A stretch of DNA of 64,000 nucleotides from UBA7332 sp051657165. Its GTDB lineage: Bacteria > Bacteroidota > Bacteroidia > Bacteroidales > UBA7332. A program made the translations under genes and the position numbers. The notes under the pieces were generated by a model, which was not told the origin of the DNA, made no database searches, and saw only the letters and a list, made by a program, of their open reading frames with translations. Positions 27,209 through 36,109 of this stretch are shown here, piece by piece; the stretch's first letter is position 1, and each line of letters starts with the position of its first letter. The stretch is from the NCBI GenBank assembly GCA_051657165.1, contig JBOFKD010000143.1:29986-93985 (forward strand), written 5' to 3'.

Positions 27209-30200
27209 ATGATCGCAAACCTATTAAAGGAAAGAATTTTGATACTTGATGGTGCAATGGGTACCATGATTCAAAAGTATCAGCTCCGGGAAGAAGACTA
27301 TCGTGGCGAACGCTTTAGCTCGGTTTCGACCATGATGAAGGGTAATAATGATTTACTCTGTCTGACTCAGCCCCGGATAATCGGCGAAATACATGCTGCT
27401 TACCTCGAGGCCGGCGCTGACATTATTGAAACGAACACCTTCAATGCTACTTCTGTATCAATGGCAGACTATGGCATGGAGGAATACATACGGGAGATTA
27501 ATCTGGCTGCGGCACAAATAGCTAAAGAAGAAGCCCGGAAATACAGCACAACGGATAAACCTCGCTTTGTTGCCGGAGCTGTCGGCCCGACCAACAAAAC
27601 ATGCTCAATGTCTCCGGATGTAAATAATCCGGCATACAGAGCACTTAGCTTTGACGAACTGACTGACTCATACAGAGATCAGATCGAAGCTTTACTAGAA
27701 GGTGGAGTTGACTTGCTTCTTATAGAAACTATATTTGATACGTTGAATGCGAAAGCAGCTTTACTGGCAGCAAAGCAGGCTATGCGTATTATTGGGCGCA
27801 AAGTACCAGTCATGCTATCTGTTACCGTATCCGACAAAGCAGGCAGAACACTTTCGGGACAAACCCTCGGAGCTTTTCTTGCATCAGTCGCTCATGCGGA
27901 GTTACTATCTGTCGGATTAAACTGTTCATTTGGTGCCAGAGATATGAAACCATATCTGGAAGAGCTGGCTAAACTGGCTCCTGATTTATTCATCAGTGCC
28001 TATCCGAATGCCGGACTTCCGAATCGCTTTGGCGAGTATGATGAAACACCGGAAACGATGACTGAGCAGTTAAAGGAATATATTGATGAGAAAATCGTGA
28101 ATATACTTGGTGGTTGCTGCGGAACTACACCTGAACATATAAAAGCTTACAATACTTTAATCAAAGATGCTGAAGTCCGGAAAACGACATCTGCAAAAAA
28201 GGATCAGACTCTTACGCTGTCCGGACTGGAGATTCTAAAAGTTACACCGGAAAATAACTTCGTAAACATTGGTGAACGATGCAACGTAGCAGGATCCCGT
28301 AAATTTCTCCGCTTAATAAAAGAAGAGAAGTTTGATGAGGCTTTATCTATCGCGCGTAAACAAGTGGAAGACGGAGCTCAGATTATTGATGTAAACATGG
28401 ACGATGGTATGCTTGAATCTCAGGAAGTAATGACTGAATTCATCAACCTGATAGCATCTGATCCTGATATTTCGAGAGTTCCTATCATGATTGACTCTTC
28501 TAAATGGGAAGTGATCGAAGCAGGACTTAAATGCTTGCAGGGTAAATCAATCGTAAATTCCATTTCATTAAAAGAAGGCGAGCAGGCTTTTCTGATGAAA
28601 GCGATGCGCATTAAGGATCTTGGAGCTGCAACTGTCGTTATGGCTTTTGACGAAGTGGGACAAGCAGATACTTATGAACGTAAAATTGAAGTCTGCGAAA
28701 GAGCTTATAAGCTTTTAACTGAAAAAGCAGGCTTCAAACCTACAGATATAATTTTTGATCCGAATGTACTGGCTGTGGCAACGGGAATTGAAGAACACCG
28801 TACTTATGGGATAGACTTTATCCGCGCTACGGAATGGATCAAAAAGAACCTTCCGGGAGCTAAAGTCAGTGGCGGATTAAGCAATTTATCATTCTCGTTT
28901 CGCGGAAACAACTATATCCGTGAAGCCATGCATGCTGTATTTTTATATCATGCTATTGCTGCCGGGATGGATATGGCTATTGTGAATCCGGGCGAAGCCG
29001 TAAACTACAATGACTTATCACCTGAAACACTGGAAGCTATTGAGGATGTTATCCTCAACAGAAAAGAAGATGCAACGGAGCGGCTGATCGAAATTGCCGA
29101 AAAGGTAAAAAATGAATCGACCGGCAACAACAGTATCACCACGCCTGATGAATGGCGCAATGGCAGTGTTGAAGACAGACTCGCTCATGCTCTGATCAAA
29201 GGTATTGGAGACTATCTGGAAAATGATTTGCAGGAAGCTCTGATCAAATATCCAAAAGCCATTGATCTGATTGAACAGGTGCTGATGGCCGGAATGAATG
29301 AAGTAGGTACTCGTTTTGGTGAAGGTAAAATGTTCTTACCTCAGGTTGTGAAAACTGCGCGCACAATGAAACGTGCCGTATCAATACTAGAGCCGGTTAT
29401 TCAGTCACAGAAAGCTGCCGGAAGTGAAGGCAAAGCCGGTAAGATTATTCTGGCTACCGTTAAAGGCGATGTACACGACATAGGCAAAAACATTGTTGGC
29501 GTTATTCTCGCCTGCAATAATTATGATGTTATCGATCTTGGTGTTATGGTTCCTCATGAGAGAATTGTAGAAGAGACGCTGAAACACAAACCCGATTTCG
29601 TCGGATTGAGCGGACTTATCACTCCTTCTCTGGAGGAAATGTGTACACTAGCACGTATGTTCAGAGAAAAGGGTATCACAATCCCTATTCTCATTGGCGG
29701 AGCGACAACATCCAAACTTCATACAGCCGTAAAAATTGCACCTCTCTACGAGCACGGTGTTATTTATGGGAAAGATGCATCGCAAATGCCCGGCATACTG
29801 GCAAAATGGATGAATCTGGAACAACGCTCCAGATTACTTGAAGAGCTTAAGGCTGACTACGAGTATCTGAGAAAACAATACGAAGCTCCAAAAAATCAGT
29901 TAACTTCTGAAGAGCAAATTAAATTAAGACACAAATGTGACTGGACAGTATACAAACCAACAACACCTGCTTTAGCCGGTGAGCAAATCGTAAAGATTCC
30001 TGTCCGCGAATTATTGCCTTTCATTAACTGGCGATTCTTCTTCCACACATGGAGATTTAATGCCCGGTTTGCCGAAATTGCAGTTATCGGAACAACTGAA
30101 GAATCCCGCAATAAATGGCTTAAGGCTTTTGAGGGTGATGATCATACAAAAGCAACAGAAGCACTTGCTCTTTATACAGATGCTGATAAAGCTATTCAGG

Positions 30201-30796
30201 AGTTGATCGAAAGAGATATTCATATAGAAGCTTTGTTTGCGATCATGCCGTCCAGATCAGAAGGCGAATCGATTCTGTTCAAAACTGCATCAGAAGAAGT
30301 CCGCTGGACATTCGGGAGACAAAGAAGAGCTAACGATGAGAATAAGTGCTTATCGCTGGTTGATTTTGTTTCACCGGATGCAGATTACACGGGAGCTTTT
30401 GCAGTCAGTGAGGGAGCGACTTATGAAGCTTTGATTGAGCAGAACAAAAAAGAAGGTGATGATTATTACACAATGCTTCTTCAAACTCTGGCCGACAGGT
30501 TTGTTGAAGCCGGAGCAGAATGGTTGCATGCCAGAGTTCGCAAAGAATACTGGGGATATGCCAGGGAGGAAAACCTAAGTGTCAGTGAAATGATAAAATG
30601 CAGATATCAGGGTATCAGACCGGCTGTTGGCTACCCTTCTATACCAGATCAGAGATCTATTCACACATTAAACAAACTGATAGATCTTTCTCGTATAGGA
30701 ATACGGCTTACAGAAAACGGGGCAATGTCTCCTGCCGCATCCGTGTCCGGATTATACTTTATGCATCCGGAAGCTAAATATTTTATGATCGACTAA
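27209..30796 (+). CDS. metH: Cobalamin-dependent methionine synthase
   Basis: An 1195-residue modular enzyme that transfers methyl from 5-methyl-tetrahydrofolate to homocysteine through cobalamin. The homocysteine domain (1 to about 320) ends with the zinc-ligand pair in LGGCCGTTPEHI (Cys303, Cys304). The folate-binding TIM barrel follows (about 345-620, NIGERCNVAGS). The cap and B12-binding domains carry DVHDIGKN with His756 as the cobalt ligand. The C-terminal AdoMet reactivation domain contains RPAVGYPSIPDQ. All four modules are intact and the length is close to E. coli MetH (1227). The enzyme needs B12, so the host must import or make it. It is monocistronic. Confidence 0.98.
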   Translation: MIANLLKERILILDGAMGTMIQKYQLREEDYRGERFSSVSTMMKGNNDLLCLTQPRIIGEIHAAYLEAGADIIETNTFNATSVSMADYGMEEYIREINLAAAQIAKEEARKYSTTDKPRFVAGAVGPTNKTCSMSPDVNNPAYRALSFDELTDSYRDQIEALLEGGVDLLLIETIFDTLNAKAALLAAKQAMRIIGRKVPVMLSVTVSDKAGRTLSGQTLGAFLASVAHAELLSVGLNCSFGARDMKPYLEELAKLAPDLFISAYPNAGLPNRFGEYDETPETMTEQLKEYIDEKIVNILGGCCGTTPEHIKAYNTLIKDAEVRKTTSAKKDQTLTLSGLEILKVTPENNFVNIGERCNVAGSRKFLRLIKEEKFDEALSIARKQVEDGAQIIDVNMDDGMLESQEVMTEFINLIASDPDISRVPIMIDSSKWEVIEAGLKCLQGKSIVNSISLKEGEQAFLMKAMRIKDLGAATVVMAFDEVGQADTYERKIEVCERAYKLLTEKAGFKPTDIIFDPNVLAVATGIEEHRTYGIDFIRATEWIKKNLPGAKVSGGLSNLSFSFRGNNYIREAMHAVFLYHAIAAGMDMAIVNPGEAVNYNDLSPETLEAIEDVILNRKEDATERLIEIAEKVKNESTGNNSITTPDEWRNGSVEDRLAHALIKGIGDYLENDLQEALIKYPKAIDLIEQVLMAGMNEVGTRFGEGKMFLPQVVKTARTMKRAVSILEPVIQSQKAAGSEGKAGKIILATVKGDVHDIGKNIVGVILACNNYDVIDLGVMVPHERIVEETLKHKPDFVGLSGLITPSLEEMCTLARMFREKGITIPILIGGATTSKLHTAVKIAPLYEHGVIYGKDASQMPGILAKWMNLEQRSRLLEELKADYEYLRKQYEAPKNQLTSEEQIKLRHKCDWTVYKPTTPALAGEQIVKIPVRELLPFINWRFFFHTWRFNARFAEIAVIGTTEESRNKWLKAFEGDDHTKATEALALYTDADKAIQELIERDIHIEALFAIMPSRSEGESILFKTASEEVRWTFGRQRRANDENKCLSLVDFVSPDADYTGAFAVSEGATYEALIEQNKKEGDDYYTMLLQTLADRFVEAGAEWLHARVRKEYWGYAREENLSVSEMIKCRYQGIRPAVGYPSIPDQRSIHTLNKLIDLSRIGIRLTENGAMSPAASVSGLYFMHPEAKYFMID

Positions 30797-30818
30797 ATTC
30801 CATTTAATACTCAACAAA

Positions 30819-30854
30819 GAAGAGTCTGTCCGAAACAATCCGGACAGACTCTTC
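30819..30854 (+). terminator. Terminator of metH
   Basis: A 14-bp perfect stem (30819-30832 with 30841-30854) with an 8-base loop, 22 bases past the metH stop; the T run is short. Confidence 0.75.
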
Positions 30855-31104
30855 TCTTATTATAACACATCGACCGGCGCTATTAAATAATTAATTTACC
30901 AATCTAAAAACTATCCTTTGTAATGATTGTTTTATAATACAGATATGATCAAAAAATATACTCAATATAAATCTATATATCATTTACTTGATGAGTTCAA
31001 TATTTATAGAGTGTTCAGCTGATATAATGATCATCAATAAAATGATATCTTTATACACTATATATTAAAATTCACTGCTCTCACTCAGTAGAGTTTTTAA
31101 ATAG

Positions 31105-31138
31105 AAAAGAGGATACTGCGGGTGCAGCATCCTCTTTA
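31105..31138 (-). terminator. Terminator of guaA
   Basis: A stem AAGAGGAT-CTGC with single-base interruptions pairs around GGGT. On the minus strand it is followed by TTTT, 14 bases past the guaA stop. Confidence 0.75.
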
Positions 31139-31152
31139 TTTTTTATATCATA

Positions 31153-32676
31153 TTATTCCCATTCGATGGTAGCCGGTGGTTTAGAGCTAATATCATAAAC
31201 AACACGATTAACGCCACGAACTTTATTAATAATTTCATTCGAAATCTTAGCCAGGAATTCATAAGGTAGTCTTGACCAGTCTGCTGTCATACCATCGGTA
31301 GACACTACAGCTCTCAATGCTACTGCATTTTCGTAAGTACGCTCATCACCCATTACACCCACTGACTGGATTGGAAGAAGAATCGCACCTGCCTGCCATA
31401 CCTGATCGTATAATCCGCTTTCGCGAAGACCATTGATGAAAATAGCATCAGCTTCCTGAAGAACTTTCACTTTATCAGCTGTAATATCACCCAGAATACG
31501 AACAGCCAGACCAGGACCCGGGAATGGGTGACGGCTAATCAGGAAGTCAGGAATACCAAGCTCACGTCCTACACGTCTCACCTCATCTTTGAAAAGAAGG
31601 CGAAGCGGTTCAACAATTTGTAACTTCATACGGTCAGGCAATCCACCAACATTGTGGTGAGACTTAATAACCATACCTGTTATTGATAATGATTCGATGA
31701 TATCCGGATAAATTGTACCCTGAGCAAGCCATTTGATATTTTCAAGCTTATGAGCCTCTACATCAAACACATCAATAAATCCTTTACCGATAATCTTACG
31801 TTTTTGTTCCGGATCACTAACTCCGGCCAAATCAGCATAGAATTTATCCGCAGCGCGTACTCCGATCACGTTAAGACCAAGAGTTTCGTAATTTTTCATT
31901 ACTGACTCAAATTCATCTTTACGAAGAAGTCCGTTATCAACAAAAATACAGAAAAGGTTTTCACCGATAGCTTTATTCAAAAGAACAGCTGCCACAGTAG
32001 AATCCACACCACCGGACAGACCCAGAACTACGCGATCATTACCTAGTTTCTCTTTTAATTCTTTTACTGTAGTTTCGATAAACGAGGCCGGAGTCCAGTC
32101 CTGAGCACATCCGCAAATATCTTTCAGGAAGTTATTCAAAAGAATTTTACCGTCTTCACTATGATAAACTTCAGGGTGAAACTGTACAGCCCATGTATTC
32201 TCGCCTTCGATACGATATGCAGCATTCTCTACATCTTCTGTACTGGCAACAACTTTAAAAGTTTCGGGCATTTCCAGGATTGTATCACCATGTGACATCC
32301 ACACCTGCGAATTTTCAGGAATTCCTTTAAACAAAATATCCTCAGTATCAATATTACGTAAATGAGCACGGCCATACTCACGAGATTCAGCCGATCCCAC
32401 TTTTCCACCAGAACACTTAGCTAAGTACTGAGCTCCGTAACATACACCTAATAAAGGGAATTTACCACGAATACGATCCAAATCTGTAGAAAGAGCATTT
32501 GGGTCATTTACTGAAAAAGGACTACCCCCAAGGATAACACCTTTCACACCATCAGTATTCTCCGGAAACTTGTTGTAAGGAAGGATTTCACAGTAGGTAT
32601 TCAGTTCGCGCACACGTCTGGCAATCAACTGTGTGTACTGAGAACCAAAATCGAGAATGATAATTTTTTCTTGCAT
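31153..32676 (-). CDS. guaA: GMP synthase (glutamine-hydrolysing)
   Basis: A 507-residue enzyme that converts XMP to GMP. The N-terminal class I glutamine amidotransferase has the nucleophile Cys79 in GVCYGAQ and a catalytic His/Glu pair in VQFHPEVYHS. The ATP-pyrophosphatase domain has the P-loop-like GLSGGVDST. The C-terminal dimerisation domain ends KPPATIEWE, the standard GuaA ending. The frame can be extended five codons to a TTG, but the ATG at 32676 gives the family's normal start (MQEKIIILDFGSQ). A Bacteroidetes -7 element lies 53 bases upstream. Confidence 0.97.
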   Translation of the reverse strand: MQEKIIILDFGSQYTQLIARRVRELNTYCEILPYNKFPENTDGVKGVILGGSPFSVNDPNALSTDLDRIRGKFPLLGVCYGAQYLAKCSGGKVGSAESREYGRAHLRNIDTEDILFKGIPENSQVWMSHGDTILEMPETFKVVASTEDVENAAYRIEGENTWAVQFHPEVYHSEDGKILLNNFLKDICGCAQDWTPASFIETTVKELKEKLGNDRVVLGLSGGVDSTVAAVLLNKAIGENLFCIFVDNGLLRKDEFESVMKNYETLGLNVIGVRAADKFYADLAGVSDPEQKRKIIGKGFIDVFDVEAHKLENIKWLAQGTIYPDIIESLSITGMVIKSHHNVGGLPDRMKLQIVEPLRLLFKDEVRRVGRELGIPDFLISRHPFPGPGLAVRILGDITADKVKVLQEADAIFINGLRESGLYDQVWQAGAILLPIQSVGVMGDERTYENAVALRAVVSTDGMTADWSRLPYEFLAKISNEIINKVRGVNRVVYDISSKPPATIEWE

Positions 32677-32728
32677 AAAAAAGCTATTCAATTATATTTG
32701 AGATGTCTATTAGCTAATTAATTGCCTG

Positions 32729-32736
32729 CAAATATA
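32729..32736 (-). promoter_or_regulatory. -7 promoter element of guaA
   Basis: On the minus strand TATATTTG, matching TAnnTTTG; no clear -33 element. Confidence 0.5.
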
Positions 32737-32847
32737 AGTATTTATTTTCTCACTAAGTCTACCATTAACTCTTATTGTGATTAACTTAATACAGGCTCTT
32801 ATATCCTAAAACATGGTCTTATCTGATCCTTAGATACATAAAAACCA

Positions 32848-32883
32848 AATAAGGCTGTACTGATCAATACCAGTACAGCCTTA
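32848..32883 (-). terminator. Terminator of the glycine-lipid operon
   Basis: A 12-bp perfect stem (32851-32862 with 32871-32882) with an 8-base loop, just after the glsB stop on the minus strand; the following T run is weak. Confidence 0.7.
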
Positions 32884-32898
32884 TACAATGCTATATTA

Positions 32899-33855
32899 TC
32901 AGATCTCATTCGGTTTGATAAACCCAAAATTTGGTTCAAACGAATCGATATGACGCAGTCTTTTTTCTTCAATAATTTCGTCTACCTTAATCAGGATGCC
33001 AGTTTCCTCAACCAGTCCGAATTCCTGATTCACAGCAGTTCCGAAAACTTTCATTTTAGGAGAAAGTCCCATATATGCGTTCACAAGAGGTGGTATATTC
33101 AAACCGTCTTTGCGTATTTCCTGATTTAGAATTTTATAGTCCAGACGGAAATCATTCTCAATAAGCACATCTTTGAAATGTACCTGCTTTTCGTGAGATA
33201 TAACCGGATTAATCGGAACAACAAGGTACTCCGGATCTCCGAAATGCTTTTGAAGGAAATACAAAATCATATCTCTGGCCTCACTCTTATAGTTCGGATA
33301 CATAGTCATCTTCCCAAAGAAGTATTCCATTTTCGGATGAACTACAGTGAGTGCACCCAAACCATCCCATAGGTTATCTAAAGCAAACAAGCCTTTAGCC
33401 CCTGCACGTGAAGACTGATATTCCACACGAACAAACGAACGGCCCAACTCTAACGTTTTAGGTAAAAACTCCTGAATAAAGGACTCAGAGAAATTAAACA
33501 AATGAGCCATCGCCAGCTTTGGATGTCCATGATCATCAAACTCAACCTGATCTCCAAAAAGGAAACGATATCCTCCCAGAATTTCTTCAGCATCAGGATT
33601 CCATACGATAAGCTGTTGATAAGGATTCTCCATTGTATCAAACTCATCAAGATCAATACCAAGCCCTGTACCTCCACCTGCATCACGGAATGCAATCTCT
33701 CTCAAACGCCCGATCTCGCGAACAGTATTTGGCGCATTATGATAATTAATAACATAAATCTCATTATTGGCCTTATTTGTCTTACGCAATAATCGTTCGG
33801 GTGTTAATTCTGCTTTAATCAACTCTTTATCGATGGGTGCGATAATGTTTTGCAT
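32899..33855 (-). CDS. glsB: Glycine N-acyltransferase for glycine-lipid synthesis (OlsB-like GNAT)
   Basis: A 318-residue member of the GNAT/hemolysin-like acyltransferase family (OlsB type). Typical segments are REIAFRDAGGGTG, a DEFD acidic loop, ILGGYRFLFG and ELGRSFV with YQSSRAG. In Bacteroides the pair GlsB-GlsA makes glycine lipids: GlsB N-acylates glycine with a 3-hydroxy fatty acid and GlsA adds the second acyl chain. The neighbouring acyltransferase gene supports this reading. The frame is open upstream, but the ATG at 33855 gives the expected N-terminus and overlaps the end of glsA by 29 bases, implying translational coupling. Assignment to glycine rather than ornithine is by taxonomic inference. 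Confidence 0.8.
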   Translation of the reverse strand: MQNIIAPIDKELIKAELTPERLLRKTNKANNEIYVINYHNAPNTVREIGRLREIAFRDAGGGTGLGIDLDEFDTMENPYQQLIVWNPDAEEILGGYRFLFGDQVEFDDHGHPKLAMAHLFNFSESFIQEFLPKTLELGRSFVRVEYQSSRAGAKGLFALDNLWDGLGALTVVHPKMEYFFGKMTMYPNYKSEARDMILYFLQKHFGDPEYLVVPINPVISHEKQVHFKDVLIENDFRLDYKILNQEIRKDGLNIPPLVNAYMGLSPKMKVFGTAVNQEFGLVEETGILIKVDEIIEEKRLRHIDSFEPNFGFIKPNEI

Positions 33856-34666
33856 ACAATTGTTTTTTGATGTGCTTAGCCCATTCTTTATGAGAACGTT
33901 CTTCCTGAAGCGAAACGTAAGATATCGGTTCGCCAAAATGCACTATAAATTTTTGATTCTTCTTATTAAATAGCTCTCTCGGCAGAAAGAGCATGTCTAT
34001 ATTGACTTTTATTTTCAGTTTTTTTCTCCAGTACGCAAACTTGTAAAAGAAACCGGAGTTTTTAGCTTCAAAATAAACCGGAACAATATCTCTCTTGTAG
34101 CGTATCGCCTGAGATACGAAAGTCTTCTTCCATTCCAGATCCTCTATGCGGCCATTCTCTTGTAAACGGGAAACTAAGCCAGCCGGGAAAAGAGCAACCT
34201 GCATATCTGACTCCAGTATCGTATTAAGCTGGTCTAAATTATCTTTTGATTGTCCGCCATGCTTATTCACAGGCACAAAAACAGGTGCCAGCGGTCTGAC
34301 ATTCATTAAAAGATCATTTACAATAAAGCGGACATCGGGTCCAAACCTCTTACCTAATACAGATAGAAGTGCGATACCGTCCATCCCGCCCAACGGATGG
34401 TTAGATGCGAATATATAACGTCCTTCCAGAGGAATTTTATCCAATCCTACAACTTCAATTCCGGAAGCAAGATCCTCTACAATTGCATCAGCAAATGCGA
34501 TTCCTTCTTTTCCGGCGTTTTTTTGCAAACAATGATTTAAATCATCCTGGCAAATAATACGTTTAAGCATAGAATATATAAAAGATGGGATTTTTTTTCC
34601 TGCACCGGGTGCTTTCTTTTTAATCACACGCTCAATATCTATAATATCTTTTTTTGTAGAATGCAT
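33827..34666 (-). CDS. glsA: Lyso-lipid O-acyltransferase (PlsC family, GlsA-like)
   Basis: A 279-residue PlsC/LPLAT-family acyltransferase with the catalytic HxxxxD box in NHPLGGMD, and the later FVPVNK and FPAG motifs. It most likely esterifies the hydroxyl of the N-acyl-glycine made by the following gene. The product is the zwitterion-like membrane glycine lipid that affects stress resistance in Bacteroides. The frame continues 16 codons upstream of 34666, but a -7 promoter element (34690-34697) sits inside that stretch. The ATG at 34666 is therefore the start. It forms a two-gene operon with glsB. Confidence 0.8.
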   Translation of the reverse strand: MHSTKKDIIDIERVIKKKAPGAGKKIPSFIYSMLKRIICQDDLNHCLQKNAGKEGIAFADAIVEDLASGIEVVGLDKIPLEGRYIFASNHPLGGMDGIALLSVLGKRFGPDVRFIVNDLLMNVRPLAPVFVPVNKHGGQSKDNLDQLNTILESDMQVALFPAGLVSRLQENGRIEDLEWKKTFVSQAIRYKRDIVPVYFEAKNSGFFYKFAYWRKKLKIKVNIDMLFLPRELFNKKNQKFIVHFGEPISYVSLQEERSHKEWAKHIKKQLYAKHYRTHR

Positions 34667-34689
34667 TTCATTTAATTGATAAAACAAGG

Positions 34690-34697
34690 CAAATTTA
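34690..34697 (-). promoter_or_regulatory. -7 promoter element of the glsA-glsB operon
   Basis: On the minus strand TAAATTTG; a transcript start near 34683 leaves a leader of about 17 bases. This decides the glsA start. Confidence 0.55.
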
Positions 34698-34794
34698 TAT
34701 GTTTTAGCTGACAAATGATATTTAATCGCTTTATTTTTTATTAAACATCACGAAATACTGCACACAAAAAGCATATACAAATGAACCTTTTCCT

Positions 34795-35337
34795 CTAAGA
34801 AACGTTAACTTCATTTTTATTATATGAATCCATAATCTTCTCAAAAGTAGTATGAGCCTTTTCCTGACTATGCTCAATCTTCACCGTTAAGCGGGATTGA
34901 AGATAGTACTGTTCACGTGCAGAGAGCGTCTGTTGGATAAAATCATGAATCTCACTTTTACTTTTCCCTGCCAGCAACGGACGTTTATCTGAATTCTTAT
35001 ATAAGCGCTCAGTAAGCACATCAACAGCAGCCTGAAGATAAATAGTACAACCGTGGAGCTTCATAAAATCCATATTATCAAAAAATACGGGAGTTCCTCC
35101 TCCTGTAGAAATAATGACATTTTCAAACGCTGCAACCTCATGCAACATCATTCGTTCAATATTACGAAATTCCTGTTCACCTTTTTCCGCAAACAAAGTT
35201 GAAACTGATTTATGATATCTTTGCTCAATATACAAATCCAGATCCACGAAAGAAATATTTAACGCACGAGCCAGTGCTTTACCAATTGTTGTTTTACCGG
35301 CTCCCATATATCCGATGAGAAAGATTCTATGCATCAT
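34795..35337 (-). CDS. aroK: Shikimate kinase
   Basis: A 180-residue P-loop kinase that phosphorylates shikimate in aromatic amino-acid synthesis. It shows the Walker A GYMGAGKTT near the N-terminus, the shikimate-binding DLDLYIE, the FRNIE segment and the STGGGTP loop. The LID region KRPLL contains the ATP-contacting Arg. The frame extends four codons further to a TTG; ATG at 35337 (or the next ATG) is preferred. It is divergent from the RNase H gene, with the two promoters packed into about 110 bp. Functionally it feeds the same pathway as trpB at the far end of the window. Confidence 0.95.
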   Translation of the reverse strand: MMHRIFLIGYMGAGKTTIGKALARALNISFVDLDLYIEQRYHKSVSTLFAEKGEQEFRNIERMMLHEVAAFENVIISTGGGTPVFFDNMDFMKLHGCTIYLQAAVDVLTERLYKNSDKRPLLAGKSKSEIHDFIQQTLSAREQYYLQSRLTVKIEHSQEKAHTTFEKIMDSYNKNEVNVS

Positions 35338-35376
35338 AGTCCTTGCCAATTTTACTACTTAAACTCTTTTGTGCAG

Positions 35377-35384
35377 CAAATGTA
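35377..35384 (-). promoter_or_regulatory. -7 promoter element of aroK
   Basis: On the minus strand TACATTTG, 40 bases before the aroK ATG. It overlaps the upstream region of the divergent RNase H promoter. Confidence 0.55.
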
Positions 35385-35390
35385 CATTTT

Positions 35391-35424
35391 TTTGTGTCTA
35401 TATCCTGAATATGCATTACTTTTG
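35391..35424 (+). promoter_or_regulatory. Promoter of the RNase H gene
   Basis: TTTG (35391-35394), 22 bases, TACTTTTG (35417-35424), 23 bases before the ATG. Confidence 0.55.
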
Positions 35425-35446
35425 CACTCCTATTATTGAGTAAAAA

Positions 35447-36082
35447 ATGATGCGAACAAAGAAATATTACGTTGTATGGGTCGGACATAATCCGGGTATA
35501 TACGACTCCTGGGAAGAATGCAAACAGCAAATTGCAGAATTTAAAGGAGCTAAATACAAATCATTCCCGGGAAGGGATGAAGCTGTAGATGCATTCCGTA
35601 ACAATCCGGATTTATACTTAAAATCCGTAGGCTCATCGAAACCAAAAACAACGATTGAGTCTTTAGCCGGGCCGCGCTATGAGCTTGAAGCAATAGCCGT
35701 AGATGCTTCTTGCCTGGGAAATCCGGGACTCATGGAGTACAGGGGAGTATACGTACGTTCGGGTCATGAAATCTTTCGTATCGGACCTCTGGAAGACGGC
35801 ACAAACAATATCGGCGAATTTCTGGCTTTGGTACATGGATTAGCTTTATTAAAACAAAAGCAGTCCAATATGCCGATCTATACTGACAGTGTAAATGCAA
35901 TGAAATGGGTTAAAAACAAGAAATGCAAAACAACACTGGAGCGAACTCCGAAAAACGAAGAAATATTCGATCTGATAAGCCGTGCCGAGAAATGGCTTCA
36001 AAACAACACATATTCCAATCCTATCTGGAAATGGGAAACTCAAGTCTGGGGAGAAATTCCTGCTGACTTCGGAAGAAAATAA
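35447..36082 (+). CDS. rnhA: Ribonuclease H with N-terminal viroplasmin domain
   Basis: A 211-residue protein. Residues 4-48 are a caulimovirus-viroplasmin (RNase H1 hybrid-binding) domain: KYYVVWVGHNPGIYDSWEEC followed by KGAKYKSFPG. The C-terminal RNase HI fold has the four acidic catalytic positions in VDASCLGNPG, NNIGEFLALVHGL, YTDSVNAMKW and PADFGRK. It cuts RNA in RNA:DNA hybrids. This domain pairing is common in Bacteroidetes. It is followed, 27 bases on, by a glycosyltransferase gene, but no functional tie is expected. Confidence 0.93.
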   Translation: MMRTKKYYVVWVGHNPGIYDSWEECKQQIAEFKGAKYKSFPGRDEAVDAFRNNPDLYLKSVGSSKPKTTIESLAGPRYELEAIAVDASCLGNPGLMEYRGVYVRSGHEIFRIGPLEDGTNNIGEFLALVHGLALLKQKQSNMPIYTDSVNAMKWVKNKKCKTTLERTPKNEEIFDLISRAEKWLQNNTYSNPIWKWETQVWGEIPADFGRK

Positions 36083-36109
36083 AACAGGTTAACTATTAGA
36101 AATTTTGGT

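Larger units (their letters stand above)
30797..31152. other. Intergenic region between metH and guaA
   Basis: Besides the two terminators listed next, this gap is very AT-rich. It contains one ATG-started frame of 25 codons (30944-31021) without a promoter match. I see no RNA gene or repeat in it. Confidence 0.6.

Noticed and set aside
30944..31021. 25-codon ORF between metH and guaA
   Set aside because: No promoter, AT-rich background, and no recognisable features.
32677..32760. Purine riboswitch before guaA
   Set aside because: No three-way junction or conserved loop sequences can be seen, and the leader is short.
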